Position numbers and translations under genes: made by a program. From Pseudomonadales bacterium (GTDB taxonomy: Bacteria; Pseudomonadota; Gammaproteobacteria; Pseudomonadales; Halieaceae), in the NCBI GenBank assembly GCA_024234855.1, contig JACKNN010000002.1, forward strand, positions 248,001 to 312,000: a stretch of 64,000 nucleotides of DNA, in the 5' to 3' direction. The notes beneath the pieces were generated by a model that had not been told where the DNA came from, did no database searches, and saw only the letters and a program-made list of their open reading frames with translations. Positions 1-8,559 of this stretch are shown here, piece by piece. How positions within the stretch are numbered: the first letter of the stretch is position 1; the number at the start of each line of letters is the position of its first letter.

Positions 1-321
1 ATCTACCAGTTTTCACCCCTGAAAGTCGCCTGTCTCAAGCACTGTCGCAACCCCGCTGACTTCCTGTCGCGGCACTGGCGTAGCGGTCAACTTGGCGCCC
101 TCTGCCTGGGTTGGCTGCACGGTATCTATTGCGTGGGCTGCTGCTGGGTGCTGATGCTCCTGCTGTTCGTGGGCGGTGTCATGAACCTGCTGTGGATAGC
201 GGTGCTGGCTGTTGTGGTGTTGCTGGAGAAACTGATGCCGCGGGGCGAGTGGTTGGCCCGCGCGTTTGGCGTCCTGATGCTGGCTGCCGGCGCGAGGCTA
301 TTGCTGGTCGAACTGTCGTGA
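1..321 (+). CDS. DUF2182 family integral membrane protein (3' part only)
   Basis: The reading frame is open from the first base of the window and ends with TGA at 319-321, leaving 106 C-terminal residues. The 5' part lies outside the window. The fragment starts in a loop with paired cysteines (VACLKHCR) and then has two hydrophobic segments. The first holds the GIYCVGCCW motif followed by LLLFVGGVMN, which is typical of the DUF2182 (predicted metal-binding membrane protein) family. The second segment is near the C terminus. Members are often found beside copper- or metal-related genes, but nothing in the neighbourhood here confirms a substrate. The family call rests on motif recognition; the function is unknown. 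Confidence 0.8.
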   Translation: MYQFSPLKVACLKHCRNPADFLSRHWRSGQLGALCLGWLHGIYCVGCCWVLMLLLFVGGVMNLLWIAVLAVVVLLEKLMPRGEWLARAFGVLMLAAGARLLLVELS

Positions 322-494
322 ACCCGGTCCTGGAACGCTGTTGCAGGATGCCGTCAGAAAACACTGCCCGCTGGGCTGTGCCAGCGGAAACCGCGCGAAC
401 GGGGTACTGATACCGCCGCAGGCCCTCCGGCGGATATTGCCAATTGCCCGGCTGCGGTCGATGATACCGCGGTGATTTCCCGGCTGGACACAGA

Positions 495-2393
495 ATGCAT
501 ACCCTCAAATTCCCCCCTGAGAAATTCGGCACACTGCTGGGCCACGCACCCGGGCATGTGCCGATTTACTCCTCCCACTACGCGAGCGTCGACAGCAGCG
601 AGTATCCGGACCGCGAGGCCTTTCGCAGTTTCCTGGACGGGGTGTACATGGGTTACAAGTGGCAGTGTGTGGAGTTCGCCCGACGCTGGTTGTACGTCAA
701 CTGCGGTTACGTCTTCGATGACGTGGCCATGGCGTACGATATATTCAGCCTGCACCATGTCACCCGGGTGGCGGACGCGCAGTTGCTGCCGCTGTATTCG
801 TTCCGCAACGGCAGCCTGCGGCCGCCGGAGCCAGGTTGCCTGCTGATCTGGGAAGAGGGCGGAGAATTTGAAGTGACCGGGCACGTGGCGGTGGTCACCG
901 AGGTAATGGCGGACCGCCTGCGTTTTGCCGAGCAGAATCTTGAACACTGCAAACTGCCCGCACAGCAAACCTGGTCGCGAGAGCTGCCCATCAGGCGCAC
1001 GGCCGAAGGCGGGTACGTTGTGGATGGGGGTGGTGGGGGTTCAGTGGTAAAAGGCTGGGTGATCCAGAGCCCGGATGCGCGCCATGCGGAAAAAGTGGCG
1101 CCGGCCCGCCCGCAACTTTACCAACTCAACAGCCGCCTCGCGCCTCGCCTTGGCCAACATCTCCAGCCGTGGCTGGATACCAAGGACGCAGCCGAAGGTG
1201 CCTTTGTGCGGGCCATGCGCGGTCACCGCCTGGCGGAATCGGGCCAGCCCGATGACCAGTACCGCTACTTTCGCCTGTCGGCAACCGCAGCGCAGGAACT
1301 GCGGCGTGCCACCAATGAACTGCACCTGATGTTCATGCACGGCACCCAGGCGGTATTGCAGGACGACAGTCTGCTGGCGCGATTCAATATCCCCGCCAGC
1401 CTGTGGCCACGCCTGCGCAGATCCTGGCAGAACCGGCGCGGCCAGATTATTACCGGCCGCTTCGACTTTGCGGTGTCGGAACGCGGCCTAAAAGTGTACG
1501 AATACAATGCTGATTCAGCCTCCTGCTATATGGAGGCCGGCCGGGTGCAGGGCAAGTGGGCGCGGCACTTCGGTGTGACCGAGGGCGAGGATCCCGGCGC
1601 GGACCTGACTGCGGAACTGGTCGCGGCCTGGGCCGCCAGCGGCGTCGACGGCATGCTGCATATCATGCAGGACGAAAACAATGAGGAGACCTACCACGCC
1701 GAGTACATTCGCGCCGCCGCTGAAGAGGCCGGCTTGCGCTGCAGGATCATCAGGGGCGTGTCCGGCCTGAGCTGGGACGATCAGGGTGAGATAGTCGACC
1801 CCGAGGGTGTACCGATCCGCTATGTCTGGAAAACCTGGGCCTGGGAGACGGCGCTGGACCAGCTTCGCACACAGTGCGAGGAGGATGACGCCAGGACACA
1901 CCTGCGCACCAGCGCCGCCTCCGGCCATGCCCCACGACTGGTCGACGTGCTGCTGCGCCCGGAGGTAATGGTTTACGAACCGTTCTGGACCCTGATACTC
2001 AGCAACAAAGCCATGCTGCCGCTGCTCTGGACGATCTTCCCGGAGCATCCCTACCTGCTCGATTCCCAGTTCGAGCTGACCGGGGATCTCCATCGCCGTG
2101 GCTATGTCACCAAGCCCATCGCCGGGCGTTGTGGTTTCAACATCAGCCTGTTTGATAAACACGAGAAACTCCTGAAGGGCACCAGTGGTGGCTTCGACGC
2201 CCAGGACCAGATCTACCAGGAGCTGTGGCGCCTGCCACAGATCGATGGATACAGGACGCAGGTGTGTACTTTCGCGGTCAGGGGACGGTATGCGGGGAGC
2301 TGCGTGCGGGTGGACAAGTCGCTGATTATCACCAGGGACAGCGAATTGTTACCCCTGCGTATTGTCGAGGACGATGAACTGGTGGAGAGCTAG
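495..2393 (+). CDS. gss: Bifunctional glutathionylspermidine amidase/synthetase
   Basis: The 632-residue protein matches the two-domain Gsp enzyme of E. coli (619 aa). The N-terminal CHAP/NlpC-like amidase domain (about residues 25-200) shows the nucleophile Cys58 in YKWQCVEFARRW and the catalytic His130 in VTGHVAVV. The C-terminal two-thirds is the ATP-grasp-like synthetase that joins spermidine to glutathione (motifs FDFAVSERGLKVYEYNADSA and YVTKPIAGRCG). The two activities make and hydrolyse glutathionylspermidine in the cytosol, a thiol-redox and polyamine store known from enterobacteria and trypanosomatids. The gene stands alone, 173 bp after the DUF2182 gene and convergent with a small minus-strand gene. 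The start is the first ATG of the frame before the conserved region. Confidence in identity is high; its physiological use here is not shown. Confidence 0.93.
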   Translation: MHTLKFPPEKFGTLLGHAPGHVPIYSSHYASVDSSEYPDREAFRSFLDGVYMGYKWQCVEFARRWLYVNCGYVFDDVAMAYDIFSLHHVTRVADAQLLPLYSFRNGSLRPPEPGCLLIWEEGGEFEVTGHVAVVTEVMADRLRFAEQNLEHCKLPAQQTWSRELPIRRTAEGGYVVDGGGGGSVVKGWVIQSPDARHAEKVAPARPQLYQLNSRLAPRLGQHLQPWLDTKDAAEGAFVRAMRGHRLAESGQPDDQYRYFRLSATAAQELRRATNELHLMFMHGTQAVLQDDSLLARFNIPASLWPRLRRSWQNRRGQIITGRFDFAVSERGLKVYEYNADSASCYMEAGRVQGKWARHFGVTEGEDPGADLTAELVAAWAASGVDGMLHIMQDENNEETYHAEYIRAAAEEAGLRCRIIRGVSGLSWDDQGEIVDPEGVPIRYVWKTWAWETALDQLRTQCEEDDARTHLRTSAASGHAPRLVDVLLRPEVMVYEPFWTLILSNKAMLPLLWTIFPEHPYLLDSQFELTGDLHRRGYVTKPIAGRCGFNISLFDKHEKLLKGTSGGFDAQDQIYQELWRLPQIDGYRTQVCTFAVRGRYAGSCVRVDKSLIITRDSELLPLRIVEDDELVES

Positions 2394-2425
2394 CCAGGGT
2401 CTGCGCCAGGCTGCTCCACCCGGGT

Positions 2426-2764
2426 TCAGTCGCGCCGGTAGTGGTTCCACAGCAGGCCGATGCCCTGGAAAACCAGCACGGGGCCAAAAAAACAGGCCAG
2501 GAACAGCGGGCCGTTGAACCTGATGTCGACCTCATATCGCAGCACCGCATCCTGCGATGCGTCGGGCTCGATAAGCGCTGGTTCGTCCGCGGCCGGGCCA
2601 TTTTCCAGCGACACCGACAGCGTGCGTTCGATAAACGGGCTGATGATCTCGTGCCTGACCGGATCCCGGTCCAGGCTGTGCCACTCCAACAGGGTCAGGA
2701 CCGCCAGGGTGACGCCCCAGACAATGCTGAAATGGGTCGCGCGGTTGTAAAGTGCTGGTTTCAA
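2426..2764 (-). CDS. Small hypothetical membrane protein
   Basis: This 112-residue protein is not recognised. It has one hydrophobic stretch near the N terminus (FSIVWGVTLAVLTLLEW, about residues 12-28) and a second near the C terminus (FLACFFGPVLVFQGIGLLW). Between them is a soluble segment of about 55 residues, probably periplasmic, ending in a short basic tail (NHYRRD). It is convergent with the gss gene, 32 bp away, and lies downstream of the kappa-GST-like gene on the same strand across a 104-bp gap. Codon use looks like its neighbours and the frame is intact. It is called real because of its length, its two-helix layout and the absence of a better frame. Confidence 0.6.
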   Translation of the reverse strand: MKPALYNRATHFSIVWGVTLAVLTLLEWHSLDRDPVRHEIISPFIERTLSVSLENGPAADEPALIEPDASQDAVLRYEVDIRFNGPLFLACFFGPVLVFQGIGLLWNHYRRD

Positions 2765-2868
2765 TGGGGCCTCGCATGCCTGCGGTGAGTTTCGGGCGGG
2801 GCAGTATTACGTATTCGCTCCCCCGGTGGAATACTCCCGGCAAACCCATGGCCCACAGGTAATCCCGA

Positions 2869-3459
2869 TCATGTCTTCAGGGCTTGCTCAATGAAGTCCA
2901 GCCTGTCCTGGCCAAAGTACATCTGCCCTTCCATGAACAGGGTAGGAGCGCCGAAGACCCCGCGCGCAACGGCCGCATCGGTGTTCGCCGCCAGTTCCGC
3001 CTTCACCTCGGGGTCCTGTGACATTGCCAGCAGGGCGTCGGCGTCCAGCCCGCCCTGCGCGAGTTCCCGACTTACGACAGCGGGATCGCCCATGTTTTGT
3101 TCCCGGGCCCAGATGGCGTCGTAGGCCAGGTCCACGTACTCGTCGAAGCAACCCAGACGCCGGGCGGCGACAGCCGCACGCATGAGGTTGAGGGTATTGA
3201 TGGGGAAGTGGGGATTGAACCTGAGCGTCACCCCGTAGCGCCGGGCGAACCGGGGCAGGTCCTGTTCCAGCATATACTTGCCCTTGGCAGGGATGGCGAC
3301 GGGTGAGGTGTTGCCCGTGGCCTTGAAAATGCCACCCAGCAGCATCGGCAGGTAACGGACAGCCAGGTCGTACTCCGCGCTCAACTGGCGCAGGCGCTTG
3401 TGGGCGAGGTAGGCGGTGGGACTCCCCAGGTCGAAATAAAATTCCACGGTTCTGGTCAT
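2869..3459 (-). CDS. DsbA-fold kappa-GST / 2-hydroxychromene-2-carboxylate isomerase-like protein
   Basis: The 196-residue protein begins MTRTVEFYFDLGSPTAYLA, the N-terminal signature of the HCCA isomerase / kappa glutathione transferase branch of the DsbA superfamily. In that branch a serine (Ser13 here) replaces the redox CXXC. The C-terminal part has VFGAPTLFMEGQMYFGQDRLDF, the usual cis-Pro loop and closing strands. There is no signal peptide, so it is cytosolic. The family performs glutathione-dependent isomerisation or conjugation, classically in aromatic ring degradation; the substrate here is unknown. The ATG at 3459 is chosen because AGGAG stands 6 bases upstream. An in-frame GTG 18 bases earlier has no such site. 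It follows the SDR gene (stop at 3474) and is probably co-transcribed with it. Confidence 0.85.
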   Translation of the reverse strand: MTRTVEFYFDLGSPTAYLAHKRLRQLSAEYDLAVRYLPMLLGGIFKATGNTSPVAIPAKGKYMLEQDLPRFARRYGVTLRFNPHFPINTLNLMRAAVAARRLGCFDEYVDLAYDAIWAREQNMGDPAVVSRELAQGGLDADALLAMSQDPEVKAELAANTDAAVARGVFGAPTLFMEGQMYFGQDRLDFIEQALKT

Positions 3460-3473
3460 GGTAGTCTCCTTGT

Positions 3474-4199
3474 TCACCAGCGTTCAATCCAGGGTCGTAT
3501 ATCCATCTCGAAGGTCCAGGCGTTGCGCGGCTGCTCGTAGAGCATCACGTAATTGCGGGCGAGGTCCGCCGGCGCGACGATCCCGTCCTTGAGCTTCAGT
3601 GCGGCGGCCTCGGGAACATTGTCATTGATCCACCGGGTATCGACCGCCGCGTCGATGATCACATGCGCCACATGGATATTCTCCGGCCCCAGTTCCCGTG
3701 CCATGCTCTGGGCCAGCGCGCGCAGGCCGTGTTTGGCACTGGCGAAGGCGGCAAAGCCGGCGGCGCCGCGCACGCTGGCGGTGGCGCCGGTAAAGATAAT
3801 AGTGCCGCGTCCTCGCCCGGTCATGTAGCGTGCCGCCTCGCGGCCGCAGAGAAAACCCGCAAAACAGGCCATCTCCCATATCTTGAAGAATTTTCGGCTG
3901 TCGGTCTCCAGGATACCCATCGGCACATTGGCGCCCACGTTGAATACGACCACGTCAATGGCGCCGATACTGGCCTCGATGCTGGCGAACAGGGCGAGTA
4001 CCGCCTCCTCCTTGCGAGCGTCACAACTGAATGCATGCGCGCGATGGCCAGCGTCGGTGAGTTCCTGCACCAGGGGCGCCAGGCGGTCACCATTGCGCCG
4101 CGCAGCGCAGACCGTGAGGCCGCGGCCGGCAAATTCGCGCACAATGGCGCTGCCGATGGCATCGCCGGCACCCATGATCAGCGCAACCCGCTCCGTCAT
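3474..4199 (-). CDS. Short-chain dehydrogenase/reductase lacking the canonical catalytic Tyr
   Basis: This is a 241-residue classical-length SDR. The N-terminal Rossmann motif is a variant (IMGAGDAIGSAI, residues 8-19) of TGxxxGIG. The NNAG-equivalent reads FNVGANVP. The active-site segment reads FAAFASAKHGLRAL, so the usual YxxxK is FxxxK (Phe152, Lys156). I recall similar sequences in an SDR subfamily annotated only generically. Loss of the Tyr hydroxyl argues against ordinary carbonyl/alcohol redox chemistry unless another residue substitutes. The gene is upstream of, and probably in one transcript with, the kappa-GST-like gene, which would fit an aromatic or xenobiotic pathway. The family call is firm and the activity is open. 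Confidence 0.85.
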   Translation of the reverse strand: MTERVALIMGAGDAIGSAIVREFAGRGLTVCAARRNGDRLAPLVQELTDAGHRAHAFSCDARKEEAVLALFASIEASIGAIDVVVFNVGANVPMGILETDSRKFFKIWEMACFAGFLCGREAARYMTGRGRGTIIFTGATASVRGAAGFAAFASAKHGLRALAQSMARELGPENIHVAHVIIDAAVDTRWINDNVPEAAALKLKDGIVAPADLARNYVMLYEQPRNAWTFEMDIRPWIERW

Positions 4200-4448
4200 A
4201 TGCAGGTCTCCCGATTGCCCTGAATAAAAGGTTCCAAAAAAGAACTAATGCTAATGCCTCTTCCACTCGCTGTCAAGTTGAAGACTCCCGGATTGGTTAG
4301 ATGTCCGGCGGGAGTTCCCTGCTGGTCGGGGCGGCGGTCACCCCGGGCACGCGGGGGATTGCCGGGTGACCGAAAGCAATATTCACTGCCTTTGACACCA
4401 TCCTGCGCTATATTCACAGGGCCTGTCCCACTACTGGAGAATAGACCC

Positions 4449-5969
4449 ATGTTATACGCCATGCCCGGCCACAAAGACGCCCTTTTTGCCTTCAAGAGCC
4501 GTTATGAGAATTTTATCGGGGGCGAGTGGGTTGCCCCCCTGGAGGGCAACTATTTCGAAAATGTCACACCGGTAACCGGTCAGAAATATTGTGAAGTAGC
4601 CCGCTCCACGCCGGCGGACCTGCATATCGCCCTCGATGCGGCACATGCGGCGGCGGACGCCTGGGGCAGGACCCCGGCCGCCGAGCGTTCGAATACCCTG
4701 CTGCGCATCGCCGACCGGATCGAGGCGAACCTGGAGACCCTGGCCTACGTGGAAACCTGGGATAACGGCAAGGGTATCCGCGAGACGCTCAACGCCGACC
4801 TGCCCCTGCTGGTGGATCATTTCCGCTATTTTGCCGGTTGCATACGCGCCCAGGAGGGCTCGGCAGCGGAGATCGACGCCACCACAGTGTGCTACCACTT
4901 CCATGAACCCCTGGGTGTGGTGGGACAGATCATCCCGTGGAATTTTCCGCTGTTGATGGCAGGCTGGAAGCTCGCGCCGGCGCTGGCGGCCGGTAATTGC
5001 GTGGTGCTCAAGCCGGCCGAGCAGACGCCGGTCTCGGTGCTGGTCATGATGGAAATGATCGCCGACCTGCTGCCCCCGGGCGTGGTAAACATCCTCAACG
5101 GCTATGGCGAGGAGATCGGGCAGGCGCTGGCCAGCTCGACCCGCATTGCCAAGATCGCTTTCACCGGCTCCACCGCGGTGGGCCGGATAATCCTGGCCAA
5201 TGCCGCCAAAACGCTGATCCCCTCCACCGTCGAACTGGGTGGTAAATCACCGAATATTTTCTTCGAGGACATCATGGCCCAGGAGGATGACTTCATCAGC
5301 AAATGTGTCGAGGGCGTGTTGCTGGGTTTCTTCAACCAGGGCGAGGTCTGCACCTGTCCCTCCCGGGCGCTGGTGCAGGAGAGCATCTACGGCGACTTCA
5401 TCGAGCGCGTACTCGCCCGCGCCAAAAACATCAAGCAGGGCAACCCGCTGGATACCGATACCATGGTCGGCGCCCAGGTATCGATGGAGCAGTTCGAGCG
5501 GATCATGGGTTACATGGATGTGGCGCGCCAGGACGGCGCCCACTTCCTGCTGGGTGGCGGCAAGGCGACCGTCGGCAGCGATATTGCCGGCGGCTACTAT
5601 ATCCAGCCAACCCTGCTGCAGGGCACCAACGATATGCGTGTGTTCCAGGAAGAGATTTTCGGGCCCACCCTGGGTATCACCACCTTCAAAAATGAGGCCG
5701 AGGCGCTGGCCATTGCCAATGCCACGGAATACGGCCTGGGGGCTGGCGTATGGACTCGCGATACCAATCGTGCCTTTCGCATGGGGCGCGGTATCAAGGC
5801 CGGCCGGGTCTGGTTGAACTGCTATCACGCCTACCCGGCTCACGCCGCCTTCGGCGGCTACAAGAAGTCCGGCATCGGGCGCGAGGGGCACAAGATGGCA
5901 CTGGAGCACTACCAGCAAACCAAGAATATGCTGGTGAGCCACGATATCAATCCGTTGGGGTTTTTCTGA
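4449..5969 (+). CDS. NAD-dependent aldehyde dehydrogenase, AldB/ExaC type
   Basis: The 506-residue protein has full aldehyde dehydrogenase architecture. It has the NAD-binding fold with FTGSTAVGR, the catalytic glutamate motif VELGGKSPNIFFED, and the active-site cysteine in FNQGEVCTCPSR. The double-cysteine CTCPSR form and the length are typical of the acetaldehyde/aliphatic dehydrogenases AldB and ExaC. The enzyme oxidises aldehydes to carboxylic acids in the cytosol and often works behind alcohol dehydrogenases, none of which is nearby. The start is ATG 4449, preceded by CTGGAGAATAGACCC, which carries GGAG. The frame stays open 201 bases further upstream, but that part has no ribosome site and a low-complexity Arg/Gly/Pro composition. 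Transcription is divergent from the SDR/kappa-GST pair, with about 250 bp between start codons. Confidence 0.92.
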   Translation: MLYAMPGHKDALFAFKSRYENFIGGEWVAPLEGNYFENVTPVTGQKYCEVARSTPADLHIALDAAHAAADAWGRTPAAERSNTLLRIADRIEANLETLAYVETWDNGKGIRETLNADLPLLVDHFRYFAGCIRAQEGSAAEIDATTVCYHFHEPLGVVGQIIPWNFPLLMAGWKLAPALAAGNCVVLKPAEQTPVSVLVMMEMIADLLPPGVVNILNGYGEEIGQALASSTRIAKIAFTGSTAVGRIILANAAKTLIPSTVELGGKSPNIFFEDIMAQEDDFISKCVEGVLLGFFNQGEVCTCPSRALVQESIYGDFIERVLARAKNIKQGNPLDTDTMVGAQVSMEQFERIMGYMDVARQDGAHFLLGGGKATVGSDIAGGYYIQPTLLQGTNDMRVFQEEIFGPTLGITTFKNEAEALAIANATEYGLGAGVWTRDTNRAFRMGRGIKAGRVWLNCYHAYPAHAAFGGYKKSGIGREGHKMALEHYQQTKNMLVSHDINPLGFF

Positions 5970-5979
5970 TTATCTGAGT

Positions 5980-7128
5980 ATGGCAAAACAGATAGTCCTT
6001 GCGTTGCTTTGCGGTGCGCTGGCAATGGCCGCTTGGCTGTGCCTGTATTTTGCGATCGTATCCCCGGGCGATACCCCGCCCGCGATCAGGCTGGGGGCCG
6101 CCGCGGCAAGGGTCGATGCAGGGACGGCTGACCTCGGCGGTGGCTCGGCGCGGTTGACACTCGATACCGCCGGGCTCGGGGTGCTGGCCTGGACCCGGAT
6201 CGATCTCGACCCACTCCGTTATCCCGTACTCTACTTTGCCTTTCGTGGGCCGCTGCCGACGAATTCCCCGGTGGTTTTCTGGAGGTTTGCCAATGCCGGG
6301 CAGGACTTGAGCCACTACCGTGTGCCCGGTGTCACCCGGGCATCGCACTGGCTGTCCCTGTCCGCCGCACCTGAATGGCGGGGCAGGCCGGTGGAGCTGG
6401 GTTTTATTTTCGAGGGCCGTCCCGGACAACAGGTGACGCTCGAATCAGTCCAGCTGCTGCCCCTGACCCCCGGCTACCGGGTACGGGCAATACTTGCGGA
6501 CTGGCTTGCGCCGCTGTCATGGGATCATGCGTCCATAAACCGCAATGCCGGGGATTCCCCCAGGGCCCTGACCCAGCCGGTGCCTGTGATCGCCGCACTG
6601 CTTGGCCTGAGTCTGTGCTGCTATGCCGTGCTGGTACGGACGCGTCCCCGGATACCGTTTGACTGGGGTATTGTGGCTGGCGTGTTCCTGGTGGGCTGGA
6701 TAGGGCTCGACCTGTTGTGGCAGCTCAGGGTTCTGGGGCAACTGGGGGACACGCGGATACAATACGCGGGCAGGAGTACTGCCGAGAAATTGGCGGCGGG
6801 GCCGGATGCAGCTCTGGTGGAATTTACGGCAGATATTAAACACCGGGTGACGTCGGCCGACGCCCGAATTTTCGTCGGCTCCGACGACGACTACACCGGG
6901 ATGCGCAGTGCCTACTACCTCTACCCGTATAATGTCTACTGGAGTCGCCATGATGAACAATTGCCGGCGCCAGGCTATTTACGTCCCGGAGACTATATCG
7001 TCCTGCTCTCGTCGACCTACCTGCGCTTTGAAGAGCAGGGGCGTGTTCTGGTCACCGGCGCGGGCGAGCGCATACCGGCCGAACGGGTCACATCAGGCGC
7101 AGTCGGCAGCCTGTTCAGGCTGTATTAG
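5980..7128 (+). CDS. Hypothetical membrane protein of the polysaccharide locus
   Basis: The 382-residue protein is not a family I can name. It has an N-terminal anchor (VLALLCGALAMAAWLCLYFAIV), then about 170 residues of beta-rich periplasmic sequence that looks like a carbohydrate-binding or jelly-roll fold. Two more hydrophobic segments follow near residues 197-235 (VIAALLGLSLCCYAVLV and GIVAGVFLVGWIGLDLLW), then a C-terminal soluble domain of about 130 residues. It starts 11 bases after the aldehyde dehydrogenase stop and its stop abuts the ATG of the next gene directly, so it is the first gene of a coupled set with 7129-8559 and 8556-9605. Its place beside a GT-C-like protein and a DUF354 protein suggests a role in surface glycan assembly; this is inference. 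Confidence 0.75.
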   Translation: MAKQIVLALLCGALAMAAWLCLYFAIVSPGDTPPAIRLGAAAARVDAGTADLGGGSARLTLDTAGLGVLAWTRIDLDPLRYPVLYFAFRGPLPTNSPVVFWRFANAGQDLSHYRVPGVTRASHWLSLSAAPEWRGRPVELGFIFEGRPGQQVTLESVQLLPLTPGYRVRAILADWLAPLSWDHASINRNAGDSPRALTQPVPVIAALLGLSLCCYAVLVRTRPRIPFDWGIVAGVFLVGWIGLDLLWQLRVLGQLGDTRIQYAGRSTAEKLAAGPDAALVEFTADIKHRVTSADARIFVGSDDDYTGMRSAYYLYPYNVYWSRHDEQLPAPGYLRPGDYIVLLSSTYLRFEEQGRVLVTGAGERIPAERVTSGAVGSLFRLY

Positions 7129-8559
7129 ATGGAATCGACCACTCTGGTGCTCGCCCTTCTGATGCCGCCTTTGCTGGGGATGCTCTGTGTCCATCCGCTG
7201 ATCGGTGGGGCAACCCCGGGCCGGACAACACTGGTGGCGGGTTACGGCACGCTGCTTGGCCTGCTGGTGGTGCCGCTGCTGGTGCGACTGCTGGACACTC
7301 TCGGCGTGACTCTCGACTTTACCGCAGTCGGCTCCCTGGTGGCCGCACTGATTGTGCTGCTTGCTCTGGCCCAGGGATTGCGCAACCGTGCCCGTCGAGG
7401 GCTCCCCCCGGCCTCTTCTGTGGCCCGGGGCCTGTCGGCTTCCCAAAAGGCGCTGCTGGTGCTGTTTTTGCTGCTGATTGCGCTGCGAATCACCACCCTG
7501 GGCCTGGAGCTGTTATGGCGGCCCCTCTACCCATGGGATGCCACCATGCACTGGGCAACCAAGGCGCGGGTCTGGTTCGAGCTGCGCAGTCTCGCACCCT
7601 TTGTCGAGCACCAGCAGTGGCTGGATCTTGGCGGCACCGGCGTTTATACCGACAACCATCCGGGATACCCGATTACCACGCCGCTGCTGCAGCTCTGGAT
7701 GAGCCTGGCGATCGACCGCTGGGACGAGAGCTTGATAAACCTGCCCTGGCTGTTGTGCTGCCTGGGCCTGCTCGCCGCTTTTTACGGACAGGCCCGCGCG
7801 GTGGGAAGCTCTCCACTTGCGGCAGTGATATTCACCTATATGCTGCTGTCCATGCCCCTGCTCGGCACCCATGTGGCCCTGGCCGGTTACGCCGATTTGT
7901 TTCTGGGCGCCTGCTACGGCGCGTCATTGATGGCATTTTATAACTGGTCAGTGAGTCGCGAGCGCGGCCAGGCGGTCCTGGCAATGGTGTTTGCACTGTT
8001 CTGCCCACTTATCAAGAACGAGGGGTTCTACTGGCTGCTGACCTTTGTGCCAGCCCTCATTGTGCTGCGCTTTCCGGCCCGCCGCAGTGCGCTTATCCTG
8101 GCCGGGGCGGGGGTGATACTCGCGCTGACCCTGCTACTCATCCCGCAGAACCTGAGCGTTGCCGGCCATTCACTGCGCGACCTCCACCTGTACTATCGAC
8201 CCCCGGCCCTCGCTGGCATTGCCACCAGCGTTTTTCTGCAGGATAACTGGCACCTGCTGGGGTATCTCCTTCCTGCCCTGCTGCTGATGCTGATGTGGCG
8301 GAAACCGCTGATGGGAGAGTTGTCCGGCATGGCCGCCGCCCTGTTCAGTGCAATCGTCTTATTACTTTTGCTTTTCCTGTTTACCCGATACTCACTGGGC
8401 GCAATGCGCTTTACCGCGGTGGGCAGGATAAGCCTCCATCTCGTCCCCGCCCTGTTGTTCTTCTGCCTGCTGCTCTGGCAGCAGGTGATAGTGCGTTTCC
8501 CGACCGCCCCGCGATCAGCGATTGACGGCAATGCCGGGGTGGCAGATCGCTTGCCATGA
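7129..8559 (+). CDS. Polytopic membrane protein, GT-C glycosyltransferase-like
   Basis: The 476-residue protein is almost entirely hydrophobic, with roughly ten or more membrane segments. One large loop after residue 130 holds YPWDATMHWATKARVW and YTDNHPGYPITTPLLQLW. An Asp in the first extracytoplasmic loop followed by aromatic and His-rich sequence is the general layout of GT-C (polyprenyl-phosphate-sugar dependent) glycosyltransferases such as ArnT/PMT. I do not see enough to assign a specific family, and an O-antigen polymerase-like role is the alternative. The ATG immediately follows the previous stop. Its own stop overlaps the next start as ATGA at 8556-8559, showing translational coupling across three genes. 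Confidence 0.75.
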   Translation: MESTTLVLALLMPPLLGMLCVHPLIGGATPGRTTLVAGYGTLLGLLVVPLLVRLLDTLGVTLDFTAVGSLVAALIVLLALAQGLRNRARRGLPPASSVARGLSASQKALLVLFLLLIALRITTLGLELLWRPLYPWDATMHWATKARVWFELRSLAPFVEHQQWLDLGGTGVYTDNHPGYPITTPLLQLWMSLAIDRWDESLINLPWLLCCLGLLAAFYGQARAVGSSPLAAVIFTYMLLSMPLLGTHVALAGYADLFLGACYGASLMAFYNWSVSRERGQAVLAMVFALFCPLIKNEGFYWLLTFVPALIVLRFPARRSALILAGAGVILALTLLLIPQNLSVAGHSLRDLHLYYRPPALAGIATSVFLQDNWHLLGYLLPALLLMLMWRKPLMGELSGMAAALFSAIVLLLLLFLFTRYSLGAMRFTAVGRISLHLVPALLFFCLLLWQQVIVRFPTAPRSAIDGNAGVADRLP

